Notes: generated from the letters alone by a model not told the origin. 64,000 nucleotides of DNA from Paludisphaera borealis (GCF_001956985.1 NZ_CP019082.1:1736001-1800000); one strand, 5' to 3'; positions 18,510 through 27,536 are shown, numbered from the stretch's first letter. Numbers and translations: made by a program.

Positions 18510-19912
18510 CGACCAGACCGACCGAAGCCGAGACGATCCTTGTCGCCGAGGACGACCGCGCGATCCGGTTCAGCCTCGCCTGTTCGCTGAAGGCCGAGGG
18601 CTACCGGGTGATCGAAGCCGGCGACGGTGACGAGGCCCTGGCCGGGATCGACCGCGAGCGACCCGACGCCGTCCTCCTGGATCTGAAGATGCCCGGCCGC
18701 GACGGCCTCGCCGTGCTCGCCGAGCTGGGCCCCGCGCTGGCTGACCTTCCGGTCGTCGTCATCACGGCGTACGGCGGCTCGGCCGCCGCGATCGAGGCGA
18801 TGCGGCGAGGGGCCTACGACTACCTGAGCAAGCCGTTCGATCTTGACGAGGTTCAACTGACCCTCAAGCGGGCGCTTCGTCAGCGCGCTCTGGCCTGTGA
18901 AGTCCGCGCTCTGCGGGCGAAGAGTGAAGAATCGAATGAAGAGGCCGACGATTCGGCCGACGCCGAGCCGGAGCTGATCGGACGCAGCGCCGTCATGCGC
19001 GAGGTTTTCAAGGCGATCGGTCTCGCTGCCGCGACGGACGCCGCCGTCTTGATCGTCGGCGAGAGCGGGACCGGCAAGGAGTTGGTCGCCGCCGCCCTGC
19101 ACCACCATTCCGACCGTTCGTCCGGCCCGTTCATCCGGGTCAACTGCGGAGCGCTTCCCGAGGGGCTGGTCGAGAGCGAGCTGTTCGGTCACGAGCGCGG
19201 CGCATTTTCCGGCGCCGACCGGCAGAAGCCCGGCCGGTTCGAGCGAGCCGCCGGCGGGACCATCCTTCTCGACGAAGTCGGCGAGCTTCCGCTCGCGGCT
19301 CAGGCGAAAATCCTTCGCGTCCTCCAGCAGCGGGAGTTCGAGCGGGTCGGTGGAACCGAGATCCTGCGGACCGACGCCCGGATCGTTTCGGCGACGCACC
19401 GCGACCTTTCGAAGGAGGTCGCCGCCGGACGGTTCCGCGAAGACCTCTACTATCGCCTGAACGTCGCCCGGATCGTCATCCCGCCCCTCCGCGACCGCCC
19501 CGACGACATCCCGCTCCTGGCCGAAGCCATCCTCCGCCGCGCGGAGCGAAGACACGGCTGGACCGAGCTTTCGCTCTCGCCCGAGGCGCTCATCGCCATC
19601 CGCGAGCGACCGTGGCCGGGGAACGTGCGGCAGCTTGAGAACGCCCTGTCGCGCGCGGCGATCGCCGCGCGAGGCCGGCCGATCCTCCCCGAACACCTCG
19701 ACGCCGACGAGCCGCTCGACCCGGCGGTTCCCGCAGCAGTCGACCCCGCCGGGCTGCTACCGCTCCGCGCGCTTCTGGCCGAAGTGGAGCGTCAGGCGAT
19801 CCGCCGCGCCCTGGTCGCATGCGGCGGCAACCGCACCAAGACCGCCGAACGCCTCGGCATCAGCCGCCGTCAACTCTTCGACAAGATCCGCGAGTACGAC
19901 CTGCACCCGTAG
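18506..19912 (+). CDS. NtrC-family sigma-54-dependent response regulator
   Basis: The 468-residue protein has an N-terminal receiver domain with phosphoacceptor D59 in VLLDLKMPGRDG. A sigma-54 activator AAA+ domain follows, with Walker A GESGTGKE at about 185-192, the GAFSGA loop that contacts sigma-54, and ILLDEVGELP as Walker B. A C-terminal Fis-type helix-turn-helix (KTAERLGISRRQLFDKIREY) completes it. It receives phosphate from the coupled kinase and activates sigma-54 promoters. The GAFxGA loop reads GAFSGA instead of the classical GAFTGA, a common natural variant. Its targets are not evident in the window. Confidence 0.93.
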   Translation: MTTRPTEAETILVAEDDRAIRFSLACSLKAEGYRVIEAGDGDEALAGIDRERPDAVLLDLKMPGRDGLAVLAELGPALADLPVVVITAYGGSAAAIEAMRRGAYDYLSKPFDLDEVQLTLKRALRQRALACEVRALRAKSEESNEEADDSADAEPELIGRSAVMREVFKAIGLAAATDAAVLIVGESGTGKELVAAALHHHSDRSSGPFIRVNCGALPEGLVESELFGHERGAFSGADRQKPGRFERAAGGTILLDEVGELPLAAQAKILRVLQQREFERVGGTEILRTDARIVSATHRDLSKEVAAGRFREDLYYRLNVARIVIPPLRDRPDDIPLLAEAILRRAERRHGWTELSLSPEALIAIRERPWPGNVRQLENALSRAAIAARGRPILPEHLDADEPLDPAVPAAVDPAGLLPLRALLAEVERQAIRRALVACGGNRTKTAERLGISRRQLFDKIREYDLHP

Positions 19913-20032
19913 GCCGCGCGGCCCGAGCCGTTCGACCAGGATTCGAAGGCCGTCGTCGGAGCCGGAGTCCTCGTAAACGCGCTCCAAGTCGAGCGTCGAC
20001 GTCTTGGCTCCCGACTCCTTCCCGCTGAGTGC

Positions 20033-20272
20033 TTACAGCATGCTCGGAGTCGGGTTATGGTCGACGGTCTCGGGGTCGTCGTCGGTGAGGGGATCGCCGG
20101 AATAGCCGAATTGGTTGTAGCTGGCCAGCGCGCTTCCTTTTTCAAACTTCCGGAGGCCGTCGAGTTCGGACAGGGTCGCCCAGCGCACGTACGAAAGCAG
20201 TTGCGGCTCGCTGTCGAAAATGGCCGCAAGCCGCTGGGGGGCTCCGGGGCGAGAACCATACAGATAGTACAT
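20033..20272 (-). CDS. Small 79-residue protein downstream of the molybdopterin fusion gene
   Basis: I do not recognise a family. ATG at 20272 is chosen over upstream starts because AGGA lies 8 bases before it and the upstream extension is arginine-rich and looks non-coding. The peptide reads MYYLYGSRPGAPQRLAAIFD, continues LLSYVRWATLSEL and ends acidic. No membrane span, signal peptide or cysteine motif is present. It lies 41 bases downstream of the cytochrome b561-molybdopterin gene on the same strand and may be the last gene of the nitric-oxide directon. Confidence 0.6.
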   Translation of the reverse strand: MYYLYGSRPGAPQRLAAIFDSEPQLLSYVRWATLSELDGLRKFEKGSALASYNQFGYSGDPLTDDDPETVDHNPTPSML

Positions 20273-20313
20273 ATGTTGCGTCCTATGAGCGATGCGCCGG
20301 GGAGGGGCGTCGA

Positions 20314-21918
20314 TCAGATGTTCGCCTGCTCGCCGAAGTATTCGTGATCCTCGTTGTAGCCCCCCTCCCCTTCTCCGAAATCCTTGTGGCTTTCGACGAA
20401 CTCGATGGCGCGAATCCACTTGACCATCTTGAAGCCGAGCTGGTTTTCGACTCGCAGCCTCAGGGGCGCGCCGTGCAAGGCGCTCAGCGGTTCGTCGTTC
20501 ATCTCGTAGGCCAGAATCGATTGCGGGTGGCGAAGGTTCTCGATCGCATGGCTGTCGTAGTACAGGCCCCCTTCGAGGCCCTCGCCGAACGAGTGGAAGA
20601 CGGCCATCCGCGCGTCAGACGTCGGGCGGACCAGATCGATCAGCTTCGACATCGGCGTCCCTCGCCAAGCCGCGACGCCCGACCAGCCCTGGATACAGTG
20701 GTGCAGCGTGACCTGCGACTTCACCCCCATCGCCCGGATCTCGTCCAGCGACAGCTCGACCGGGTTCTCGATCAGGCCGGAGATCTTGAGCCGGTAGTCC
20801 TTGAAATCGTCGGCGTTCAGGGTCGTCCATTCGTCGCTCGTCGGCAATTTCCCGTTCGGCCAGAAGAACGGCGAGATCTGATCGCGCGGGAATTCGGCCT
20901 CGGGCGCGGCGTCGTTGAGCAGCCGTTTCATGATCGGCGTGACGATCGCCCTGGCAATGTGCTGGATTGTTCGAGGTCGCCGCCACGCCGCCCAGTTCGC
21001 CAGTCCGTTGAAAGCCGCCACGACGACGATGCCCAGCAGGCCCAGGTAGATGCCGAGGCGTCGGCCGTCGTCCGTGCCGATGACGATGTGGTTCATGTTC
21101 CGGACGAGGCCGGTGAAGCTCACCATCGCGACGTGGACGACCAGAAAACCGAGAAAGGCGACCATCACGAGGAAATGGAGCGACCGGCCGATCTGCCGGT
21201 TGCCGGGTAGCCTGGGATACCAGGAGAACCGGTTCGTGAACGCCGGCGACATCGACGGCCCGGTCGCGATCGCCAGGGGCGCGAGCACGAAAATCGTGGA
21301 GAAATACGCGAGCTGCTGAAGCGCGTTGTAGCGGTAGAACCCGTTGGGCTCCGGAGGCATGTGGAGCGTGGCGTAATGGACGAAGATCGACCACGCCTCG
21401 GGGACGATCCGCCATGAGGTGGGGACGAGCCGTCGCCATTGCCCGGTTCCGAACAGCAGAATCACGAAGATCAGTCCGTTGCCGACCCAGAACAGTACGC
21501 TCAGGAAGTGCCAGTGCCGGGCCATGCCGACGGTATGTCGATATCCTGGAAGGCCGATCCAGGGAGACAGGTGGCGCGAGTCGTTCTTGGACGTCCAGAC
21601 GCGGTCCGTGGGAACCTCGATCGGCGTCGCGCGGAGCCATTCCGTGCCGGGGGTGCAGTGGACGTTCCAGTAGAGCCGAGGGTGGTCCGCGAGGATTTGC
21701 AGGCCGCTGCGAATCAGGATGATGAGGAAAAACAGGTTCACATAATGGTGGATGCGGAGCCAGGCCGGAAAACCGGTGGGCATGTCGACATCGGGGGGCG
21801 CCGACGTTTCGGCCGCCACCGACGGCAAACCGAACGCGGCCCACTGGGCGTAGGCCGCGACGGTTGGAGCCACCACCAGGGCGATGAACACGAGAAGAGT
21901 GTCGCGTCGGATTCGCAT
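20314..21918 (-). CDS. Cytochrome b561-type membrane domain fused to a sulfite-oxidase-like molybdopterin domain
   Basis: The ATG at 21918 gives 534 residues. Upstream in-frame sequence is arginine/proline-rich and overlaps the next gene antiparallel in composition, so it is rejected. Residues 1-330 carry a signal or anchor helix, then about five membrane spans with histidines expected to bind haem b (LRIHHYVNLFF, MARHWHFLSV, HFLVMVAFLGFLVVHVAM). Residues 370-534 resemble the YedY/sulfite oxidase molybdopterin fold. VTLHHCIQGWSGVAAWRG holds the cysteine expected to ligate molybdenum. In SorA- or YedY/YedZ-type systems these functions are on separate proteins. The substrate is unknown. Confidence 0.8.
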   Translation of the reverse strand: MRIRRDTLLVFIALVVAPTVAAYAQWAAFGLPSVAAETSAPPDVDMPTGFPAWLRIHHYVNLFFLIILIRSGLQILADHPRLYWNVHCTPGTEWLRATPIEVPTDRVWTSKNDSRHLSPWIGLPGYRHTVGMARHWHFLSVLFWVGNGLIFVILLFGTGQWRRLVPTSWRIVPEAWSIFVHYATLHMPPEPNGFYRYNALQQLAYFSTIFVLAPLAIATGPSMSPAFTNRFSWYPRLPGNRQIGRSLHFLVMVAFLGFLVVHVAMVSFTGLVRNMNHIVIGTDDGRRLGIYLGLLGIVVVAAFNGLANWAAWRRPRTIQHIARAIVTPIMKRLLNDAAPEAEFPRDQISPFFWPNGKLPTSDEWTTLNADDFKDYRLKISGLIENPVELSLDEIRAMGVKSQVTLHHCIQGWSGVAAWRGTPMSKLIDLVRPTSDARMAVFHSFGEGLEGGLYYDSHAIENLRHPQSILAYEMNDEPLSALHGAPLRLRVENQLGFKMVKWIRAIEFVESHKDFGEGEGGYNEDHEYFGEQANI

Positions 21919-21935
21919 GTGCGACGTCGTTTCCA

Positions 21936-22208
21936 CTATTGCGCGGCCGGCGCGGGGTGAACGGCCCTCTTGGCGTCGAGGAAGGCTCGGGCGTCGTCGA
22001 TCGCGAGTTGGACGGCCTCGCGATGCGACGGGTCGGGGACGCAGTCGAGGTCGGCCGCCATCCGCTCGGCGAGGTGCTCGACCGCCTGTTCGGCGGACGG
22101 GCCCTCGTGCTGCATCTCGGGGAAATTCTGGTGATGAACGCGGAACATGTGGGAGCTGCAAGCGTCGCAGATTTCTATGATGATGATCCGTCGTGGGTCG
22201 TTACTCAT
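21936..22208 (-). CDS. Small 90-residue protein with a CDACSSH motif
   Basis: I do not recognise a family. The N-terminus reads MSNDPRRIIIIEICDACSSH, giving a CxxC pair followed by histidines (HHQNF) that could hold a metal or form a redox disulfide. The rest is helical and acidic. It sits 17 bases upstream of the cytochrome-molybdopterin fusion gene on the same strand, which implies co-transcription and possibly a maturation or electron-transfer role. No signal peptide is present, so it is probably cytoplasmic. Confidence 0.6.
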   Translation of the reverse strand: MSNDPRRIIIIEICDACSSHMFRVHHQNFPEMQHEGPSAEQAVEHLAERMAADLDCVPDPSHREAVQLAIDDARAFLDAKRAVHPAPAAQ

Positions 22209-22360
22209 CGATCGGTCCTCCTCACGGCGTGCAACGAAGGGATTCCAGGGTGACGAGCCGTCCCCCCGACGCCGCCGTCAGTCGGAAAGGAAGGCCCGGA
22301 TTCGGGGCGGAGCCCACCACCGAAATGGCGCGGACTCCGCGTGGTTTGCCTCCGAGGTCA

Positions 22361-22942
22361 TCAGTCCTTTTTCCTCCCCTTGCCCTTGCTCGGTTCACCG
22401 GGCGCGTCGGTTTCGGGTTGCTCGGCGGCGTCGCAGTAGATGAAGCCGGGAGCGTCGCTCGCCGGGAACGACTCCTGGGACGCCTGATCGACGAGATCGG
22501 TCGCCGCGTCCGAGTCGAAATCGACCCGCCCACCGCGACCTTGCGCCAGCTCGGACGCGCCGTCGACTGGGCTCGCCTGGTCGCAATGGGGCGGTCGCTC
22601 GGCGAGTGGCGAGTACCGCGGGAAGGTGATGGTCAGGAGGAGCGAGGCGTCTTCGATCCCCGTGACCGAGTGGGATTGCTCGCCTTGAAGGTAGAGTAAT
22701 TCACCGGCGCCCAGTTCGCGCCGGACGCCTTCGGACGTGAAAGCGACCCGGCCCTCCAGGCACTGGACCGAGATCTCCCCGTGGGTTGCGTGGGTGGGGA
22801 TCTCCTTGCCCTGGGGGATCACCAACCTGATGATTTCCAAAGCCTCGGTCTTGACCAGGACCGTGGTTCTCGCGCCGGCCAGATCCTTCGCGAGCGGTCG
22901 GACGTCGATTACCTCGCCCGGCTTCGCATGCGGGATCGCCAT
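22361..22942 (-). CDS. Cupin-domain protein with an ESFPASD tail motif
   Basis: Residues about 25-110 form a single cupin barrel: IPQGKEIPTHATHGEISVQ gives the first motif with its histidines, and LLYLQGEQSHSVTGIEDA gives the second. A linker and the motif VDQASQESFPASDAPGF follow. VxxASxESFPASDxP is a short conserved module found at the ends of many small stress-related proteins. The tail is Lys/Gly-rich. The cupin may bind a metal, but the activity is unknown. It lies downstream of the nitric oxide reductase on the same strand, 166 bases away, in the same directon. Confidence 0.8.
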   Translation of the reverse strand: MAIPHAKPGEVIDVRPLAKDLAGARTTVLVKTEALEIIRLVIPQGKEIPTHATHGEISVQCLEGRVAFTSEGVRRELGAGELLYLQGEQSHSVTGIEDASLLLTITFPRYSPLAERPPHCDQASPVDGASELAQGRGGRVDFDSDAATDLVDQASQESFPASDAPGFIYCDAAEQPETDAPGEPSKGKGRKKD

Positions 22943-23108
22943 GACACTCCCTCCTCCTTACGCTCCCCCACCGCCGGCAGTGGGCGATGGGGGAGCGAGA
23001 CGGTCGAACAGCAGTGACAATCGCCAACTCTTACGATACTCGATCCTCGGTGCGGCTGTCATCGGCCGGCCCTCTCGTTGGGACGCGCCACGACTCGGCC
23101 GTCGGCCG

Positions 23109-25484
23109 TTAGCGGGCCGACCCGAACTCCGGCTTCGCCGCGGTCGGCAGCAAGGGCTCAAGCGTGGGGTCTTCCTCGGACCGGATCGACCAGCCGGTCT
23201 TCAGACCCAGGACGAACCAACCCAACGCGAACATTCCGATGGCGAAGATCGTATCGCCGATGGCCCGCATCCAGCGGAGCGTGTGCATCGTCGGCGTCTG
23301 CATGAATTCAGCCGACCGGGCGTACCAAGTGCCGGTCTCGACGCTGGCCCAGGTCTGCAACAGCCCCACCGGCAGCAGGCTGAGCACCACCATCAAGGCG
23401 AGGCCGAGGTTGATCGTCCAGAACGCGAACGAAAGCACTCCGGTCCTCCAGACGTGGTGCGTCGCCAGCCCCTTCAGGCAGAAGAGCATCAGGCCGATGC
23501 CGAGCATGCCGTAGACGCCGAAGAGCGCCGTGTGGCCGTGAACGGCCGTCGTGTTCAGCCCTTGCATGTAGTAGAGCGCGATCGGCGGATTGATCAGGAA
23601 TCCGAACAGCCCGGCGCCGACGAGGTTCCAGAACGCAACTCCGACGAAGAAGTAGATCGGCCACTTGTAGCCGCCGATCCAGGGGCGAGCCCGACTCATC
23701 GTCAGGTTTTCATACGCTTCGAAGCCGATCAAGACCAACGGCACCACCTCCAGCGAGCTGAACGTCGCACCCAACGCCAGGATGCCCGTCGGGGTGCCGG
23801 CGAAGTAGATGTGGTGGAACGTGCCGAGGATGCCGCCGAGCAAGAAGACGCTCGTCGAGAACAGGACCGCGGCGGTGGCCGTGGCCGTGCGGAGCAGCCC
23901 CATTCGGGTGAACAGGAACGCGATCACGACGGTCGCGAAGACCTCGAAGAAGCCTTCGACCCACAGGTGGACCACCCACCATCGCCAGTATTCGGCGACC
24001 GCCAGGTTCGACTGTCGGTGCCAGAACAACCCGGGGACGTAAAACAACGGGATGGCCGCCGAGGCCAGCAAGAACAGCGCCAGCAGGTGGCGGTTCTCTC
24101 CGGACCGGAACGCGGGCCACATCGCGCGGACCATCAGCATCAGCCACAAGAACAGGCCGACGGTCAGGAACGCCTGCCAGAACCGCCCGAGGTCGACGTA
24201 CTCGTATCCCTGGTGTCCGAACCAGAAGTTCACCGTGTTGCCGAGCCGTTGCTGGACGGCGAACCATTGCCCCGCCATCGAGCCCACGACGATGATCAGC
24301 AGGCAGACGAACAGAAAGTTGACCCCCAGCCGCTGGAACTTCGGCTCGTATCCCGAGACCGCCGGCGCCATGAACAGGCCGGTGGCCAGCCAGGCGGTGG
24401 CGATCCAGAAGATGGCCAACTGCGTATGCCAGGTGCGGGTCACCGCGTACGGCAGCCATTTCGCCAGGGGGATGCCGTAGAAACCCGAGCCCTCGACGCC
24501 GTAGTGGGCCGTCAGGACGCCGAATCCGATCTGCGCGATGATCAGCGCCATCACGACCCAGAAGTATTTCAAGGTCGCCCTCATAGAGGGAGTCGGCCGC
24601 AGGGCCAGGAGCGGGTCGACTTCCGGCAGCTCGTGGCTATCGTCCCGCTTGCCCTGCTGGATGGCGAAGTACAGGGCCAGCAAGCCGATCCCCGCCAGCA
24701 AGACTATGAAACTGATCAACGACCAGACGAGCAGCGTGGCGGCCGGCCGGTTGTCGATGAGCGTCTCGGACGGCCAGTTGTTGGTGTAGGTGATCGCCTG
24801 GCCCGGACGTTCGGTCGAGCAGACCCACGACGACCAGAAGAAGAAGTCGTTCATCTGCGCCATCCGCGCCGGGTCGCGGATCGCGTTCGCGGGGATCGCG
24901 TAGGCGTCGCGCAGCTCGTCGACCGCGGGATCGTCGCCGAAGATCGAGGCGTAGTGCTCGCTGAGCACGCCGATCGCCTGGGCCCGCAGCGGCGAGATCA
25001 CCAAGTCGCCCGTCTCGGCGTTATAAGTGTTGGTGCGAAGCTCGGCCTTCAGACGCGCCTTCAGCCCCGCCTGCTGCTCGGGCGGAAGCGCGGCGTAGAG
25101 TTGGGCGTGGTCTTGATGGGCCCAGTGGTCGAGCAGCCAGATCGCCTCGCGGTGAAGCCAGTCGGCCGACCAGTCGGGGGCGACGTACGCCCCGTGGCCC
25201 CATACCGAGCCGACCTGCTGACCGCCCATCGACTGCCAGACGTTTTGGCCGTCCTTGACGTCCTGGCCCGTGAACAGCACCTTGCCTTCCGTCGTGACCA
25301 CGCGCCGCGGGATCGGCGGGGCCATCCGGTAGACTTCGCCGCCGTAGTAGCCGAGTACCGCAAACGACGGCACCATCACCGCCGCCAGGAGGAGCCATAG
25401 CCCTGTATACTTGACGGGCGGGTGAACCTCCAGGTGGGGGGGATCGTCCGCGCTTGTTGGAAATACGTCGTTCACACCGTTCAT
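23109..25484 (-). CDS. norZ: Quinol-dependent nitric oxide reductase (qNOR)
   Basis: The 791-residue protein is a single-subunit quinol NO reductase that reduces two NO to N2O at the membrane. An N-terminal span and periplasmic cytochrome-c-like fold without CxxCH are followed by the 12-helix haem-copper-oxidase core. Expected ligands are visible: TRTWHTQLAIFW (haem b His), HLWVEGFFEVFAT (FeB His and conserved Glu), TFHHIYFAG (two FeB His) and AVHGHTALFGVYG (haem b and b3 His). Start ATG 25484 follows GAGGA. The frame extends 26 codons upstream with basic, unlikely sequence. Next to it are a truncated haemoglobin and a cupin gene, consistent with NO defence or denitrification. Confidence 0.95.
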   Translation of the reverse strand: MNGVNDVFPTSADDPPHLEVHPPVKYTGLWLLLAAVMVPSFAVLGYYGGEVYRMAPPIPRRVVTTEGKVLFTGQDVKDGQNVWQSMGGQQVGSVWGHGAYVAPDWSADWLHREAIWLLDHWAHQDHAQLYAALPPEQQAGLKARLKAELRTNTYNAETGDLVISPLRAQAIGVLSEHYASIFGDDPAVDELRDAYAIPANAIRDPARMAQMNDFFFWSSWVCSTERPGQAITYTNNWPSETLIDNRPAATLLVWSLISFIVLLAGIGLLALYFAIQQGKRDDSHELPEVDPLLALRPTPSMRATLKYFWVVMALIIAQIGFGVLTAHYGVEGSGFYGIPLAKWLPYAVTRTWHTQLAIFWIATAWLATGLFMAPAVSGYEPKFQRLGVNFLFVCLLIIVVGSMAGQWFAVQQRLGNTVNFWFGHQGYEYVDLGRFWQAFLTVGLFLWLMLMVRAMWPAFRSGENRHLLALFLLASAAIPLFYVPGLFWHRQSNLAVAEYWRWWVVHLWVEGFFEVFATVVIAFLFTRMGLLRTATATAAVLFSTSVFLLGGILGTFHHIYFAGTPTGILALGATFSSLEVVPLVLIGFEAYENLTMSRARPWIGGYKWPIYFFVGVAFWNLVGAGLFGFLINPPIALYYMQGLNTTAVHGHTALFGVYGMLGIGLMLFCLKGLATHHVWRTGVLSFAFWTINLGLALMVVLSLLPVGLLQTWASVETGTWYARSAEFMQTPTMHTLRWMRAIGDTIFAIGMFALGWFVLGLKTGWSIRSEEDPTLEPLLPTAAKPEFGSAR

Positions 25485-25563
25485 CTTTCCTCGTCTCTCA
25501 GGTGATGCGCGTACCGGTAGCGGGCCCGACTTGCGGGTGTACCTGATTCGCTGTGGATTCAAC

Positions 25564-26022
25564 TTAGTCGTCGAGCCTCAAGACTTTCGTCATGCCTTCC
25601 CGCATCCGCAGGGCGCGGAGGACGAACGCATCGGCCTGCCGGGGCGTGCACAGGTCGCGCACCGTGGCCTCGAACAGGTCAACCCAGCGGCGGAAATGAT
25701 CGCCGCTGAGCTCCTCGATCGGGCGGTGCCGCTCGACCGGTCGCCCCGAATAACGCCCCGACCTCAGAAGCGCCGCCGCCCAGAAGTCGGTCATCCGGCC
25801 CAGGTGGACGTCCCAGTCGTGGACGTAGCGATCGAACACCGGTCCCAGCTTCTCATCCAGCCGCGCCCGCTGGTAGAACTCCACCACCACGTCGCGGATC
25901 AGTTCCACGGTGATCTCGTGAGCGTCGGCGTGCGGGACGCCGACCCCTTCGGTCATCGGCAGACCGTAGGAACGCGTCGGGGGCGAGCCGACCGCATCAC
26001 GAGAACTCGATGAGGATTCCAT
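25564..26022 (-). CDS. Group III truncated haemoglobin
   Basis: ATG 26022 follows AAGGA at a 7-base spacing and gives 152 residues. The globin core begins at ITVELIRDVVVEFYQRARLD, continues FDRYVHDWDVHLGRMTDFW and ends DHFRRWVDLFEATVRDL. The histidine in DHFRRW fits the proximal F8 position, and the WD..L...FW pattern is typical of group III (trHb3) proteins. These haem proteins bind O2 and NO and often sit beside NO reductases. It lies 79 bases upstream of the qNOR start, in the same direction, and 31 bases downstream of the CLLCH protein gene. Role in NO handling is inferred from context. Confidence 0.88.
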   Translation of the reverse strand: MESSSSSRDAVGSPPTRSYGLPMTEGVGVPHADAHEITVELIRDVVVEFYQRARLDEKLGPVFDRYVHDWDVHLGRMTDFWAAALLRSGRYSGRPVERHRPIEELSGDHFRRWVDLFEATVRDLCTPRQADAFVLRALRMREGMTKVLRLDD

Positions 26023-26053
26023 GCGTTGATCCTTATTCCAAACGTTGCGATGT

Positions 26054-27400
26054 TCAGCGCGACGCTTTCCAGTAGTCCGGCAGGTCCGGCTTGGTCTCGC
26101 GGAGGATCTCGAGAATCGCCTCGCGGTCGGCCGAGGCGAGTTGAGGGTCGTCTTTGCCGTTCCCACGACCGTTGAGGATGTCCCACAAACGCCGGTAGAC
26201 GTAGTCCTTCACTTCACCGGGGAGCGAATTGAAGGCCCGGGTGTAGATCAGGTAGCTGCACGGGTGGCGGAACAGCCGGGTCTGGAGGTCGAGGTCGCGG
26301 AGTGATCGGCCCTTCGAGTCCTTGGGCCCTCGCGCGGCGAAGTCGGCCGCGAACGTCGACGTGCCTTCGATGCGATCGGTCAACTGGATCTCGTCGCGGA
26401 GCAGCATGTACTGCACGACGTCCTCGCCGACGCCTCGAATCCGCGACCGCGCGCTGTCGGACGGTTCATCGGCCGGGCGGTCGAGCGCCTTGTTCATCTC
26501 GCGCTCGTAGTGCAGCGCCATCCGCGTTTCCAGCCCGGCGCGGGCCAGCCGGTTGAGCATCCCCGTCTGGTGCTCCAGCACCATCAGGGCGACGATGTCG
26601 CTGTGCGGCGTCGGGTAGAACGAGATCGTCAGCCGATCCTTGAGGTCGACCACGTTCACGCCTTTGGTGTTGTCGATTTCCTCGGGCCGCTTCGCCCCCC
26701 GAGTGATCATGTTGCCCATATGCTTCTGCTTGCCGCTCGTGCCGGTCACGTACCACCCCCCCCAGCGCTCGGCGAGCGGGCTGCTGTGATCGGTGCGGAA
26801 CGAACCGCTGGACAGCAAGGGATCGCCGCGGCCGTCGACGAACAGGGAACGGACGAGGTGGCCCGGCATCCCCCGATTGGCCGACGAACTGTGACAGAGC
26901 AGGCACGCTTCCGTCTGCCGCTGCGGCGCGGGCTTCTCCTCGTCGGTCTGGTCGATCGTGTAGAACGCCGTGCCGATGACGTCGTCGACCGCCGAGATCT
27001 CGATCACCCGGCCCCGAAGGCAGAAGCCGACCATCACGTCGTCGTTGAAGTAGACCGCGCGCGGCGTCTTGGGAGAGATACGCTCGCGCTGGAGACTCGT
27101 CTTCGAGAACACCAGGACCTGCGACGACTCGGAGATGTCCAGGGCGCGGAGCAGCGATCGCAGGTAGCCGTGCTCCGGCTCGTATTCAAGCCGCGCCGTT
27201 CCCGCGGCGAGCCTCTCTTTAAGGTCCGTCACCGCGTTCTTCGGAGTCGCCTCGCTATAATGGATCGGAGCGCGCTCGATCTCCTGCCCCGTCGCCGTCC
27301 CGGCGGCGAACGCGGTGAATCCGATCAGGACGACGCCAAGCCCCAGCCCCCGTCGGGAAGCCGCGACTCCGTGAACCGAAAGGGAGTGACCGCCTGTCAT
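26054..27400 (-). CDS. Exported cytochrome-c-like protein with one CLLCH motif
   Basis: The 448-residue protein has an N-terminal signal sequence (LGLGVVLIGFTAFAAGTATG). One haem c attachment motif, CLLCHSSSANRG, lies at about residues 167-178. A possible distal ligand lies in the methionine/histidine-rich SGKQKHMGNMITRG stretch. The C-terminal half is helical and may contain a degenerate second domain (FRHPCSYLIYTRAFNSLPG). It is the first gene after the promoter and NsrR-like box at 27491-27536, and precedes the truncated haemoglobin and qNOR. It may pass electrons in the periplasm, but no characterised homologue comes to mind. Confidence 0.75.
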   Translation of the reverse strand: MTGGHSLSVHGVAASRRGLGLGVVLIGFTAFAAGTATGQEIERAPIHYSEATPKNAVTDLKERLAAGTARLEYEPEHGYLRSLLRALDISESSQVLVFSKTSLQRERISPKTPRAVYFNDDVMVGFCLRGRVIEISAVDDVIGTAFYTIDQTDEEKPAPQRQTEACLLCHSSSANRGMPGHLVRSLFVDGRGDPLLSSGSFRTDHSSPLAERWGGWYVTGTSGKQKHMGNMITRGAKRPEEIDNTKGVNVVDLKDRLTISFYPTPHSDIVALMVLEHQTGMLNRLARAGLETRMALHYEREMNKALDRPADEPSDSARSRIRGVGEDVVQYMLLRDEIQLTDRIEGTSTFAADFAARGPKDSKGRSLRDLDLQTRLFRHPCSYLIYTRAFNSLPGEVKDYVYRRLWDILNGRGNGKDDPQLASADREAILEILRETKPDLPDYWKASR

Positions 27401-27490
27401 CGATCTGCCTCGCTTATGCGTTCAAGGTCTCGCGACCCGACCGTGGGTGGTCGGGGCCGCGCTCGAATGCCCGCCGCCAGGGGCGATTTT

Positions 27491-27536
27491 AATGTGCATT
27501 CTATATGCATGTTATCGCGGCCCGGCCGTTTGTCAA
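27491..27536 (-). promoter_or_regulatory. Promoter with an overlapping NsrR-like NO-responsive operator
   Basis: On the minus strand TTGACA (27531-27536) and TAACAT (27509-27514) are 16 bases apart, a good sigma-70-type promoter. The 23-base segment 27491-27513 overlaps this -10 box and has the form AA-N2-TGCAT-N5-ATGCA-N2-TT. That is the spacing and core of the NsrR operator, whose consensus has ATGCAT and ATRCAT half-sites. NsrR is an Rrf2-family iron-sulfur repressor inactivated by NO. The site lies about 90 bases upstream of the first gene of a group that includes qNOR and truncated haemoglobin. No Rrf2 gene is in the window. Confidence 0.6.

Noticed and set aside
20264-20275. TACATATGT as a BlaI-type operator
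   Set aside because: The sequence overlaps a start codon and there is no BlaI target gene here. A short palindrome in an ATG context is expected by chance.
22737-25400. An 887-codon open frame on the plus strand antisense to qNOR
   Set aside because: It mirrors the qNOR gene in GC-biased codons, is rich in Arg, Gln, Asp and His low-complexity runs and shows no domain. It is a composition artefact.
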